This document shows, one piece after another, positions 34,736 to 44,734 of a stretch of DNA of 64,000 bases. Under the pieces are notes generated by a model that was not told the DNA's origin, did not search any database, and saw only the letters and a list, made by a program, of their open reading frames with translations. The stretch is from positions 372,001 to 436,000 of the forward strand of contig NADL03000055.1 in the NCBI GenBank assembly GCA_002205965.3. Reading direction: 5' to 3'. This stretch comes from Kappaphycus alvarezii. Its lineage: Eukaryota > Rhodophyta > Florideophyceae > Gigartinales > Solieriaceae. Within the stretch, counting starts at the first letter, position 1. The number at the start of each line of letters is the position of its first letter. A program made the position numbers and the translations under genes.

Positions 34736-35514
34736 CTAGCCCGTTGGGCCCAGCAGAGTCATTGATTGACTTGAAGGCCGACTGTAAGGCTGTTTCCTTT
34801 CCAGAGTGGGGGCTTCTTCCCTGATTATCTTGTAGGCTCTGCGCACTGGCTCATGGTACCTTTCAACCACAGTCATCGAGTTCGGCGATTCAACCGGGAT
34901 TGGTTTTGTCTCAACATGGATAAGATCTGCGTTAGCTTGAAATGCCTTAGCCATGAAGTTCTTGCCTGCGTCGTGGGCGATGACATCCGGGGGACCTAGG
35001 TACACGTCAATCCAGCAGAGTCGTAGCGCGCGCCAGAGATTGTCAGCTGTTACCCGTTTCAACCACCTTCCCGCCTGATAGTTGATGGACTCGTCAACGA
35101 CATGAAATACGGGTTGGCCGTCTATATAGAAAATATCTACATAGATAGTGTGGTTGAAGTGCTTGTCAGCACGAAGGGTGAACTTGAAGCGGCGGGGCTT
35201 CTGTGAATATCGTTGGCATGGTCCACAAGTACGGGCAATCTTCTGCAAAATGCCGCGGGTCTTGTAGTCAACGTGTCGCAAATCTGACTTGGCGAGTAGG
35301 TTGTACAGTTTGTCCGTACTCTCGGGTGACCGAAGCGGCGATGAAGTCGCTTTAGTTCACTCTCGGTAAAGAAATATTGCAACACGGCATTCCAGGTGAC
35401 AAATGGGTGACCGAACTTGCGCGTAACTGGTGCATGTTGGCCTGAAGCGGGATGTTCCAATTGGTCCGTTAGATTGTTATAGTGTACACCATGCGGTCCA
35501 TGTCGGAGAGGCAA
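34736..35514 (-). pseudogene. Copia-3 integrase with pre-integrase zinc finger
   Basis: The upstream frame has LKRLHRRFGHPR, the H-x-x-x-H half of the zinc finger. The second frame, after a shift near 35270, carries the Cys pair (ARTCGPCQRYS). The core follows: YVDIFYIDGQPVFHVVDESI (Asp), PPDVIAHDAGKNFMA (Asp) and SMTVVERYHEPVRRAYK (Glu), the full D-D-E set. It would insert element cDNA into host DNA. Apart from the shift between finger halves the core is open for 181 codons. Confidence 0.8.
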
Positions 35515-37259
35515 AGTAGCAGAGGGATGTCTGCGGTTACAATGTGAATGTAGAATGTCAGCACGATATTGCCAACAGGAAAATCAACTCGTGCAACTCC
35601 TTTGGACTTTGCAGACCCAATCCCGAATGAAAGGTAGCTGAACGTGTGTTGTCAATTTTTGGAACCCTGCCAACATGTCGGCAATATGAAAGGTACTGCT
35701 CTTCACTGATGTACTCCCCCTTGCAGCCCCGGTATCGACCACACCGTAGAAAATTTCTCGGCGGTAGCGAGAGGGCTGGTATACTTGACCGGTGAAGGCA
35801 TGGGTTGTGGCGGATTCACAAAGCTGGGCAGCGAATGTTGAGACTGGTCATGCTCTTTGGTAATTGTCATGTGGACGGAGGGACCGCCTTCCTCCTCGAG
35901 GTTGGGATTGTCAACATTGATCATGTGTGAAGCGATGTCCTCAAGCTCGTCAGCCAAATCTGCGTCGTCGTCTGTCTCCTCTTCATCACTACTGACAGCC
36001 GTCATAAACTGTCTGATAGTCTTTTTCTGCGGAGGGCTTCCATACGTTCCTTAGTACTGTGATTGGTTGACCAACAGCCCGGTTTCTTGCATACCAAGCA
36101 GATCTTCCCCTTTTGGTGAGTGTTCCTCTGGAAGCGGCGGTGATACCTGCGGTCAGTCATATGGACGGAGATGTCATCTGGGTTCCGCCCAGGTTCCGTG
36201 GCAACAGATGCGTGGAGGTCGGATATGATGCCCTGTAAAGTGTCTGCCGGCTTGTGTATGCCAAACGACAAGAAGAAACGTCCTTAACACAGTTAAGTAT
36301 CTTATCCTTCAGGATATTATCGTTTCTGTACTCCATGGGAAGGGACAACTGGATGTCAGAGAGCCGGGAGATGAGGACCTCGAGACATTCCGATGCTGAT
36401 TTTGTGGAATTGCGGCCCATGACGGACGGAAGGGAGAGACTCTCCCATTCTCGAAGCAGCGCCCTAGTCCTCTCTGCGGTTTGAAAGCGATTTCGAATGG
36501 CGGATGCAAGTTCGTCGAGGTTCATTCCCTTTCCCTTACAGCTGTCAAAATAAAATTGACTAGCGCTGTCACAGAGCATAATAGAGAGAGCCTTTCGACG
36601 GTCCTCCCCGAAGATATCCGACTGCTCACATCGCTCAACAAAAACTGCGAACTTACGGTCAAAATTGTCGATGGTTGACCCACTGTAGCGATCTGAATTA
36701 CTGCCATAGGCCTTGAAGTTGGCCATGTTCGATCGGCGATGAGGTACGGCGGTATTGGCAGTACCCGGAGTGTCATCAGGGATTCTCGAGTCCCTACAGC
36801 CGATAGCATCGTTAGGGTCAGGCGTTCCGGATGTGTTTTGGCCATCTCCAGTGCCAGAGGGAGTGTTCTGCCTGTTGCCTGCTGAGGAGAGCGGGCGCGA
36901 GTTGGTTTCAAAGGACGATCGGGATCATCGTCGGGCCAGTCGAGTTCTTCCTGGACAACGCGGTGCAGAGCTTCGGCGATAGAGATACTCCTTCCTTTCG
37001 GTATATAGACGCCGGGAGCGGAGGAGGTCGCGAAGTTCACGGCGAGTGTCTAAGCTGACAGAACGAAAGTCGGCGATGGAGAATTCCTTGAAGTCGACGG
37101 CGAAAAATCCGAGAGCGAAGAACCACTCCATCCCTTTGCGGAGTAAACTTGGAGGCAGTGTTCGGCAAAAAACCTCTTGACATCTTCAGTTGCGTTACTG
37201 GGAAGACCTTGGCTTAAATCGATAGCAGAGCCAGCGGGAACGTGTTCCAGGCCGCTCAT
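35515..37259 (-). pseudogene. Copia-3 gag and protease region
   Basis: The start ATG near 37259 gives SGLEHVPAG. The gag body at 36726-36300 has FKAYGSNSDRYSG and EDRRKALSIMLCDSASQFYF. A Cys/His knuckle at about 36100 reads CLVCKKPGCWSTNHSTKER. An acidic stretch (DEEETDDDADLADELED) follows, then the protease active site as VVDTGAARGST near 35730, one frame off. Pieces are joined by at least four frame changes. Confidence 0.7.
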
Positions 37260-37260
37260 A

Positions 37261-37316
37261 GTAGCGTTTGCTGATCTGCAGCGCCGAAAAGGAGGCCACT
37301 GATCAGTGAACGCTAC
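37261..37316. repeat. imperfect hairpin upstream of Copia-3 gag
   Basis: GTAGCGTTTGCTGATC at 37261-37276 pairs with GATCAGTGAACGCTAC at 37301-37316 (14 of 16), with a 24-nt loop containing CTGCAG. It sits between the gag start and the inverted-repeat arm, the place where a packaging or primer-binding structure would be expected. Confidence 0.7.
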
Positions 37317-37320
37317 TATG

Positions 37321-37355
37321 CTTGTGCTCGGACAGTCTCACTTGGTCTTTGATGT
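37321..37355 (-). repeat. inverted repeat, right arm of Copia-3
   Basis: Inverted partner of 32502-32536. It lies about 60 bp upstream of the gag start, immediately outside a 16-bp-arm imperfect hairpin at 37261-37316. Confidence 0.85.
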
Positions 37356-37739
37356 ATCACACGCTGTATCGCATTTCTTAGCCATCAGTTTCCGGATTTT
37401 CCTCTCTTGGGTCGCTGTTTTCCTGGTTTTAGAGTTCTTGAGTAATGTGTAATGTTTTTCACTTAGTTTGGGAAGAGCTTGTAGATCTATGAGGGGCTAT
37501 AAGTACCCTGCAGAGAAAGGTGGGGATGGAAAAAAAGGGCAAGACAAGTAAAACAAAAACCATCAACAACCCCTGACATCCCTCGACTTGCGGATCCACA
37601 ATTCGGCCACTTCCAACTGGAGCGCCGAATAGCGCGACAAAGGGGTGTAAGATATTCTCTCGTGTCTTCCAGTGCTTGTGGTAGAAGCACCTTTGTTACA
37701 AGTCTCCTCAGGGCCGTCCCAATGGCAATGGGGCGAATC

Positions 37740-38609
37740 TTATCTGGCCGAGGTTGGATGGGCAGCAGCGTCGCAGAGGAGATCAAAGGAATTGTGTCGT
37801 CTGGAAGGTCCCCATGGGCTAATCTCGTCACTACAGCAGTTAGCACCGAGATGCCTGTCACTCCTGCTTCGGGACTCACGGTTGTGTTGGCCAGCAAACG
37901 AAGGAGCCGCGGGGACATTCTGTCCGGGCCCGGCGTGGAGTTTGGTTAAGGCGTCGGACAGCGCGCAGAACCGCTTTTCAGTGATGTCCATCGGGAGCGG
38001 AAGGTCTCTCGCTTGGATAGCTGTCACCGGAGACTGCGGTGCTGGGTGCAGTTCTTGCAGACGTTCTATAACCTGCGGGTCTCGCACGTCGGCGATGCGC
38101 GACTGATGTAGCGTGCGCATCGCACGTCCGTATTGTGCGTCTGCTGCCAAGTGGGATGCTCGGCGAAACTTCGGGTCGTGCTTACTGTCAGTCTGCTGGC
38201 GGCGACGCCTAACGATTCTCTCTTCTCTGGTCTTGTGGGCTTGAATTGCTTCTGTCCAAAGTTCATTCCATTCGCCAGCGTTGGCACGGCGGATGCGTTC
38301 GCGCAGTCCTTGGCTTTGCCTTATTTGAGACCGCCATCCGGCTTCCCCACGCATTAAGCGTCGCAGAACTGCAGTGGGAAGAAGGTGTATTCGGAGGAGG
38401 GTGGCGTGGACTGCATCGGCATTCCGTGCGTTTGCCGCAGCGCGGAAAAGCCGTATGAGTAATATGGCGAGGCTGTGCATGCAGTTTGCGGGTATGCGGT
38501 CGAAGATGTCCGAAGGTCTTAGCGGGCTGTGCAATGCATCGTAAACCGTAGGGAGGGACGTGGCTTGCGTGGACCGTTCGCGGGTTTCTGAGGAAGTCAT
38601 TTGAGGCAT
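37740..38609 (-). pseudogene. non-LTR copy B, N-terminal part of RT protein
   Basis: A 289-codon open frame rich in Arg and Ala with ARNADAVHATLLRIHLLPTA, AADAQYGRAMRTLHQSRIA and VIERLQELHPAPQSPV. This is the region that precedes RT in this element class ('..YGRA.R.L...G.A...'). RT motif 0/1 follows in the next frame (37918-37643: PIQPRPDKIRPIAIGTALRR). A frame change near 37900 breaks it. Confidence 0.65.
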
Positions 38610-38618
38610 TGCTGCGGG

Positions 38619-39863
38619 CTAGGGAGAAAGAGGGGAGGGTTTAGTGGCGTGATGTCCTGATTGCCCGTTGTCCCAATGGGGGGCAGGGTCACGTTTTGCC
38701 GTCTCCTTCCGCATGTCTTTCATCCGCTGTGACAGGGCGCGGGTGCGGTTCGTACGTCGCTCGGTCTTCGCAGTCGTCATGGGTGGGGCTCCAAGAACGG
38801 GCTTGGACTGTTTAGGGTGCTGAGCGGCGCTTGTTTCATTCGGTTTGGCAACCGGCAAGTTGGTAGGCGACGGGTCCGCAGTTTCTGCGGGTGTGGGATT
38901 TGTGCCTGTTTCCGATGGTGCAGCGCTTTTGGGTTCTTCCCGGACTGTAGCGGGTTCCGGTATCTCCACTCCTTCGTCTTGGGTGTCCGTGGATGTGTGT
39001 TGGTGGGCCTCTGCTGGAGTATTTGGCTCCGGAGCTGCACTGGGGTTGTCCTGTGCGTCTGGTACATCCTGTTTGTGGCCATTGGTATGCGCATCGTCAG
39101 CTAAGGGTCCGTCTTTTTCTCAGTTGCCGGTGCCAAGTGTGGGCACCCCCTGTAGAACTTTGTGATGAAGTTCTCCACGAATGCATTTCCTCGAGGCAAA
39201 GTCGCTACTGCCTCGTCAATGAGGCGGGTAATTGCTCCCGCTAGTGCTTTTCGGTCTGTCATAGTGATATCAGAGGCTATTGTCTTGAGGTTTCCAACCT
39301 CACGGGCGGCTGCAATGCAAGCACCGACTTGCCACTCGACTGTGGGGAGCTCGGCGACGAGTTCCGATAATGAGTTCGTGCAGAGACGAGCACCAGGGAG
39401 GTCGCTGCGGAGCATTTCTAGGATCTTTAGGACACTTGGAGAATCGGCAGCGTGGTGACAACGATTGTCCAATCTCCCACCTTGAGGAGGGGCGTGCTTT
39501 GGTAGGCTCTCTCCGGCACCCTCTGCCGCTATCAGCAGGCATGTCTGTGCGTCCGCATAAGATGACAGGGCTCCCTTGCCTGGCGGCCCTGCGGAGAACG
39601 CGAGAGTGGACATCATCGGGCCTTTTCGTATTCGAGCCCGGTCGTTCCGTTGACAGGGGTGGGCGCGATACTGATTGGGTATCGGCCGTGGCGTTCTGGG
39701 GACTTTGATGCGGGTGGTGCCGGTAGTTGTTCCAATGATCCTTTCTGCAGACGGCAGAAGTCGCGTACGGTGGACGGATGGCTGCCACTCTTAGTTGCAT
39801 GTGAGCTTTGGATATGTGCGCCCGAGAGGGGAACGTGCCTTGTCACCTTTGGCTTTCGCCATT
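38619..39863 (-). pseudogene. non-LTR copy B, ORF1-like N-terminal region
   Basis: Two main frames: 39616-39101, with a helical segment ELPTVEWQVGACIAAAREVG and DRKALAGAITRLIDEAVATL; and 39110-38619, a Pro/Thr/Glu-rich linker ending in a basic stretch (ERRTNRTRALSQRMKD). Upstream frames begin near 39863 with MAKAKGDKARSPLG. It could be a separate ORF1 or the N-terminus of a single polyprotein; the stop and restart spacing (10 bp at 38609-38619) suggests two ORFs. No RNA-binding motif is seen. Confidence 0.5.
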
Positions 39864-39950
39864 CTGAGCAGGGATATGAACAGGTGGGAGAACTTTGGAG
39901 AGTGTGGGAGGTTGAAGAAGAGGAAGAAGTGAGGAGGTAAAGGGGTTGAA

Positions 39951-40312
39951 TCCCGTATTTAGTGTGTGTTTACTTAGGCCGATTGCCGTAGATAATTGAC
40001 ACGCAGGTTGGTAGATAGTCCGATTGACCGTTTTTTCCCCTACCTCTGTTGTCGCTCCTATCGCCCCGATCGGGCGGAGAGCTCTGCCTTATGTAGCCGT
40101 TCGCATAGCAATATGTAGGAGTGGTAACAGCTCGATAAGTACACTGTACAGTATTACCGGTAGCACTACTGTACATACGTATACTGTACTGTACACTAGT
40201 ACCGCACCTGTCAAATACGGCACAAGTCATCACAGTCGCCAAATCACTGTAGTCGTGGCCCGCGATTGGACACAACCGCTTGGATAGTATGCACTGTACT
40301 ATTGTACAGTAC
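39951..40312 (-). repeat. Copia-2 3' LTR, lacking its outer 90 bp
   Basis: About 360 bp with high identity to 47785-48134, same orientation (for example GATTGCCGTAGATAATTGAC, then CACGCAGGTTGG, and ACACAACCGCTTGGA). Its right edge is followed by AAATACCCCCC, which on the minus strand is a purine run directly before the LTR, the expected polypurine tract. The left 90 bp of the full LTR are missing and the sequence joins non-LTR copy B. Confidence 0.75.
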
Positions 40313-40592
40313 AAAATACCCCCCGGTTGGGCCGACGCGGTCCTATCCGACAGTAGGCCCAAGTAAATGTTAACACAGTAAATTATTAGAAAACCCAAAT
40401 AATTACTGTGCATCCCGGATATCTTGAATTAACCGTTTGGCGTGCCACGCACAATACAGTAACTAACCCCTAGGCCAAAAAAGTAAAAATAACCGTCATA
40501 TCAGGTGTCATGAGGAAATAAGGCACCAACGGTTGCAGCACTCCCGTCCAAACGCCACAACACTGTTTTCTTGTGACCGCTACTGTACAGTA

Positions 40593-42133
40593 CACTGGTG
40601 ACTGATGCCATAGGACCCCCCCATTAAGCAATTTAGGCCATATGTGTACAGTAAAATTAAAAACAAATCTGCCCAGTCGAGAGAACGTATAAAACAAAGA
40701 GTAAAATGGCGAACTCTTTTATACGAAACAGACATTCCCAGAAATTAAACTCAAAAGTGTATTTTTGAGACTGATTGTTGCCATAGGACACTTAGCGGTT
40801 GTACTACGACAAAAAGCATCTGACGTAAAACTAATAACCAATAACCCCTCCCTGCATAGAAATGACATCTAGGCAACGCTTATGCATAGATGCAATGAGT
40901 CTATGAGTGGTTGTTTCATCGATTGAGCTCCAACAGTCGTTGATACAGTCCATTAATTCAGAGGTAGAGTTAAACTGGCGGTTATCAACGTAGACTGCCC
41001 GAGCCAGTAAACCCCATAAATTCTCTATAGGATTGAGGTCTGGGGACCTCGCGGGCCACTTCATAACCCTGATTCCTTGAGATTTAAACCATTCTTTTGC
41101 GACCAAGGAAGCATGTGCAGGTGCATTATCCTGCTGGTAGACCCAATCAACTGGCAAATTGTCATCTGCCCACGGAAGTAGCTCCTTCTCTAACATCTTC
41201 ACATACTCCTGTCCATTTAGGCGACACCTTACTTGAACTAATTTAGTCCTACCAAAACCGCAAAATGCTGCCCAAACCATGATTCCGTTACCACCGTGTT
41301 GACGCTTAGAAACCACCAACTCATTTTTCCTGAGATCATGCCAGTAACTCCTTAAACCATCCGGGCCATCACAATTAAACCTTTTCTCGTCACTGAACAC
41401 CACGCGTCCCCACCAGCCATACCCTTTCATTGCGTGTCTCCTTGCCCACTCGACACGAGCTTCTCGATGATTCTTATTCAAAGGCGGCTGACATTTGACG
41501 CGTTTATAACGCAAATTAGCGCTGCCGGTAAGATATGCGCGGGTGCGGCTGGTAGAAATGGGCAACTGAAGCTCGCTGCAGAGGACTCTAGCGCTTTTCG
41601 TTGAATTTGATGCTGCTCGCATCAGCCTACGCTCATCTCGGAGAGTGATTTTTCGTCGGTTTGTTCGCTTGTTTCTGGTCGCATAGGCTGAGGGATTGGC
41701 AAGAAAGGATCGAATGACATTTCGCGAACGATGAAGCTGTTTTGAAATTGCGGAAAGGGAGTGACCTGCCTGTTTTAGAGCGGATGCCTGAGAACGCTCA
41801 GATTCATTGAGTTGACTACCTCTTGGCATTGTTTTTGCTGCGGAGTTTAAGGAGGGCGGTCGTCGGAAGAGGTTTAGCGGAAATATACTATGTTTAATCC
41901 CAACAAGAGATTTGATAAAGAGGGAAAGTTTGGTGTCCTATGACAACAATCACACCCCGAAAGTACATTTTTATAAATAAAAGTTAAAAAAAGATGCATT
42001 TTATAAAACAGTTCATGTGTTTTGCCCTTCTTTTATGCGTTCTGCCGTTTGGGCAGATTATTTTTTAAATTTGCTGTACGCATGGGGTCAACCAGTTCAT
42101 TAGGAGGGTGTCCTATGGCATCAGTCACCAGTG
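40593..42133 (-). mobile_element. intact Tc1-type transposon with IR/DR ends
   Basis: 1,541 bp flanked by TA on both sides (40591-40592 and 42134-42135). The outer ends are CACTGGTGACTGATGCCATA at left and its complement at right. A second, inner copy of the CCATAGGAC core lies at 40785-40793 and, inverted, at 41936-41944. Ends with two repeats each (IR/DR) are known from Sleeping-Beauty-like Tc1 elements. With an undamaged transposase and matching ends this is the youngest-looking element in the window. It is inserted in the area between the Copia-2 coding region and its 3' LTR, in a TACTGTACAGTA motif. Confidence 0.9.
40831..41829 (-). CDS. Tc1/mariner transposase (DD34E)
   Basis: A complete 332-codon frame, the normal length for Tc1. 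Residues 1-110 form paired helix-turn-helix DNA-binding domains (GHSLSAISKQLHRSRNVIRS, then NRRKITLRDERRL). The catalytic core has D147 in VVFSDEKRFN, D234 in YQQDNAPAHAS and E269 in SPDLNPIENLWG, with exactly 34 residues between the second and third, which defines the Tc1 group. The start chosen is the first Met, 290 bp inside the element end. There are no stops or shifts, and all catalytic residues are present, so it could be active. Confidence 0.95.
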   Translation of the reverse strand: MPRGSQLNESERSQASALKQAGHSLSAISKQLHRSRNVIRSFLANPSAYATRNKRTNRRKITLRDERRLMRAASNSTKSARVLCSELQLPISTSRTRAYLTGSANLRYKRVKCQPPLNKNHREARVEWARRHAMKGYGWWGRVVFSDEKRFNCDGPDGLRSYWHDLRKNELVVSKRQHGGNGIMVWAAFCGFGRTKLVQVRCRLNGQEYVKMLEKELLPWADDNLPVDWVYQQDNAPAHASLVAKEWFKSQGIRVMKWPARSPDLNPIENLWGLLARAVYVDNRQFNSTSELMDCINDCWSSIDETTTHRLIASMHKRCLDVISMQGGVIGY

Positions 42134-42950
42134 TACAATAGCGTTCATAGCCTTAATGGTATACGATTTGTGTATATAAGTATCTTATTTCGACCACGAG
42201 TAGATAAAAAAAATACCAAAAAATGTAAGCCAATCAGAAATTTCCATTAAACAGCCCAGGCATGCAAAATTTGCGCGCTAGGCCATCCACACCACCTTCT
42301 GTGCCCCCTCTGAATGAAAATGAGTACCTTCTCTCCTGGTTTGAAAATGAGGATTCAAATGGCACGACGGACGTGATTTTCATCAGTGCCACGGGCCCGA
42401 TATTGGATGCGCCCAGCACAGTACATTACGACAGCCCATCCCCTTCTCCCTCCTTTTCCGCATCGAGCGCCTCGAGCAAGAGGGAGTCAATCGGAATCCC
42501 GGAACGCAATTCCCGCGCCACCCACTGGTGGATGACGAGGCGGTGGAGGCAGGTGGCAGTGGGGACGAGTGGTCCCTGCGCCAAGGAGACACGTGTCCGA
42601 TTTGCGGATCATGCTGGGACAGGAGGTGAGGACGAGATTGGACTTCAATTGACCCATAATTACAATAATGGATAACCAATTGTTTGAGATCGTATCAAGT
42701 ATCGCCTGCTTTGTTACCCGGTGCATCGCAAATGGCGCACCCTGCACCGTGCATACCGGAACGGCCACACAGCGCATCAAGCGCGAGGATGACACCGGTA
42801 TGGAGTTGGACAAACACCGATTCTTCTGTAACATGCTTACAGGTGTGACTATGCTGAATTGGACCGTCAATTGGAATAGGAACCTAACCGAAACGGGAGC
42901 TATTGCTGGAATCCGAGTTTATCAATGATGAGCTAGACATCGATTCAGCT
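42134..42950. other. unassigned DNA in the Copia-2 3' region
   Basis: The plus strand has a 137-codon open frame at 42262-42675 (Ser/Pro-rich, with SPSPSPSFSASSASSKRES). An overlapping frame reads EWSLRQGDTCPICGSCW, a Cys cluster. I cannot tell whether this is a host exon, an element fragment or chance. Confidence 0.3.
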
Positions 42951-43640
42951 AGAAGCTATTTCTTCTTCCGGCCCCAAGTTCTCGGTCTGTCTTCACTCTC
43001 TCAGCATCATCAAGTATCTCCGAGTCTAGAAATCCAAGTGCACAAATCCGGTTAAGTTCTCGAAAGTATTTTAAGTTCCGCTTTGTCAAGGCATCGGCCA
43101 AGTTACTTGTCCTTTTATCCACTGCATGACAGCTACCTCTCCGGATTCAAAGGAGTCTCTAAGCCTTTCGACTGTGGGACAGAGCCTGTAATCGCGACCT
43201 TCGTGAAGAGTAGTTGATGGTTGAGTAGAGCCCATGTGAATCAACCGTCAAGATAAGTGGCAGGTAACTACCGGAAGCGTACATCTTGGATAAGCAGTAC
43301 GCCATGAGTCCAGCCCGATCGGCTGACTCTGCCGCTGCAAGTATCTCCGCCCCATGGACGGGAACGACACTCGAGCTTGCTTGGAGCTGTGCCAGTCAAT
43401 AGCATGGAATATTTGGAATGCGGAAAGAATATTCCCGAGAAGTATCCCGTTTGGCCGTAGGACGATTTACTTTGGCTTGCGTCAGAAAATGCTAAGTATG
43501 CCGCATTGTTAGCACTGACGTCACGATTAGATGGCACACGATAAGCGAGGACCGGAGAGAGTTGACGAATCTCATGAAGAGCACGATTGGCTTCACTCAA
43601 GTGGCACACTCTGAGATCGGAAGTCCATTGCTGCAATGAA
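42951..43640 (-). pseudogene. Copia-2 RNase H
   Basis: Read from 43640 down: AYLAFSDASQSKSSYGQTGY (first Asp) is followed in other frames by a ligand-like HGLYSTI and AVMQWIKGQV. NLADALTKRNLKYFRELNRI gives the last Asp. It ends near 42951 with a basic tail. Copia-1 has the same ADALTK tail. Confidence 0.75.
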
Positions 43641-43843
43641 CTGGATAAAAATGCAGCAGGACTGAGAACACCATGCCCAAGCCAATTCAGCTTTCCAGCA
43701 AGAGCTTGAAACAGCTTAAGTTCATCCGGTGAGCATTTAGCTTATTGATCCTTCCTTCTATTGCGGTCTAATGGTAGTTTGACAATGGTATCCAAACATT
43801 CCCTCATTGAGACAGTGATTTCAAGATCGCTGTCCTGGAAGAT

Positions 43844-44460
43844 TTAGAGTCTGTTGAAAACCAATTTCGAGTCAGAAATAAATCTGCCGATCTTAAAATG
43901 TTTGGAAATCGCCGCATGGAAATTTTGAATCCTTTGTACATTTCCAGCCAGGAGAAAGTCGTCCACGACTTTAGCAACAATGAGAAGCAGATTTCCAGTT
44001 GAGTGAAGTTTCAGAAATAAGTGCAGCATTCCAGGGACGCATTCAAGTCCATTGTCGAACATCCATTCTTCGACTGCAAGTTGCCATAAACGGTCTGCTT
44101 CTACGAGACTGTAAGCGGGGACGAGAAGCTTCCACACAAAGAAGGTATTCGTAGTCCATCCTTTGGACAGGCGGACATAGACGTTGCCACTCAACGTTCC
44201 CGATTGGATAAATGCACCAGAGATGTCAGTTGTTGCAAACGAAAGTCGAAGTATCGCTGCAGCGGAAATAAGAGCCTGTATAACAGGAAACTGAGCCGTT
44301 GCCGAGTCCTTACAGATGAAATTCTTCTCCTTAACCCTATTCCTGCGTGGAAGAAACCTGCACTTCAATTTCAATTTTTCTGATTCTCCATCAATTTTGA
44401 CTTGGAAGAAACAATGCGATCATGTAAGATTTGCATCTCTAGGTAAGCTTCTAATATTGA
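43844..44460 (-). pseudogene. Copia-2 reverse transcriptase
   Basis: A 176-codon open stretch: KLKCRFLPRRNRVKEKNFIC, TDISGAFIQSGTLSGNVYVR (first catalytic Asp), RLWQLAVEEWMFDNGL, and LLLIVAKVVDDFLLAG with the second catalytic pair (VDD). It is the best-preserved RT of the Copia-1/-2 family here. Flanking frames are shifted (44420-44623 carries the upstream linker). Confidence 0.8.
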
Positions 44461-44734
44461 CTTCCTCATATGCGTTTTTATCCTTGTAATTGGACTTTTC
44501 CTTCGCGATAGATTCGTCAATAGGCCACCTTGGTGCGATCGAAGCGATTTTGCTTTCCGTCACAGGCTCATCACCAATCGCGACTCGAATTTGGCGAAGT
44601 ATTGCTTGCTTCTGTGAATTCAACTCTTTTGGAAACTTTGCTACTTCCTCAAGAGTGGTACTTACAACATCTTTGTCCGATCGACTAGTTGGAGCACTGT
44701 TGTTTATATCGAGTTCGACGTTCTTTTAATTTGC

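Larger units (their letters stand above)
32502..37355 (-). mobile_element. Copia-3: Copia-type retrotransposon bounded by an inverted repeat
   Basis: Minus-strand gag, protease, integrase, RT and RNase H in Copia order. No direct LTR pair was found. Instead a 35-bp sequence (ACATCAAAG-x-CCAAGTGAGA, then CTGTCCGAGCACAAG) stands at 32502-32536 on the plus strand and at 37321-37355 on the minus strand with one mismatch. The family is different from Copia-1/-2: its gag, DTGAAR protease and integrase resemble fungal-style Copia. Both sides abut pieces of REL non-LTR elements. Confidence 0.7.
37643..39940 (-). mobile_element. REL-type non-LTR retroelement, copy B (5' part)
   Basis: The minus-strand coding region has an N-terminal gag-like/RT-linker part and the start of RT, ending at 37643 inside RT just before the point where copy A's sequence would continue. 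Shared with copy A is the block LRRLVTKVLLP. Beyond 37643 the sequence (to 37356) no longer matches the family. If copies A and B were one element split by Copia-3, the duplicated 89 bp would be an abnormally long target duplication; two separate copies is the simpler reading. Confidence 0.7.

Noticed and set aside
37672..38106. 144-codon plus-strand open frame
   Set aside because: Antisense to non-LTR copy B; no domain.
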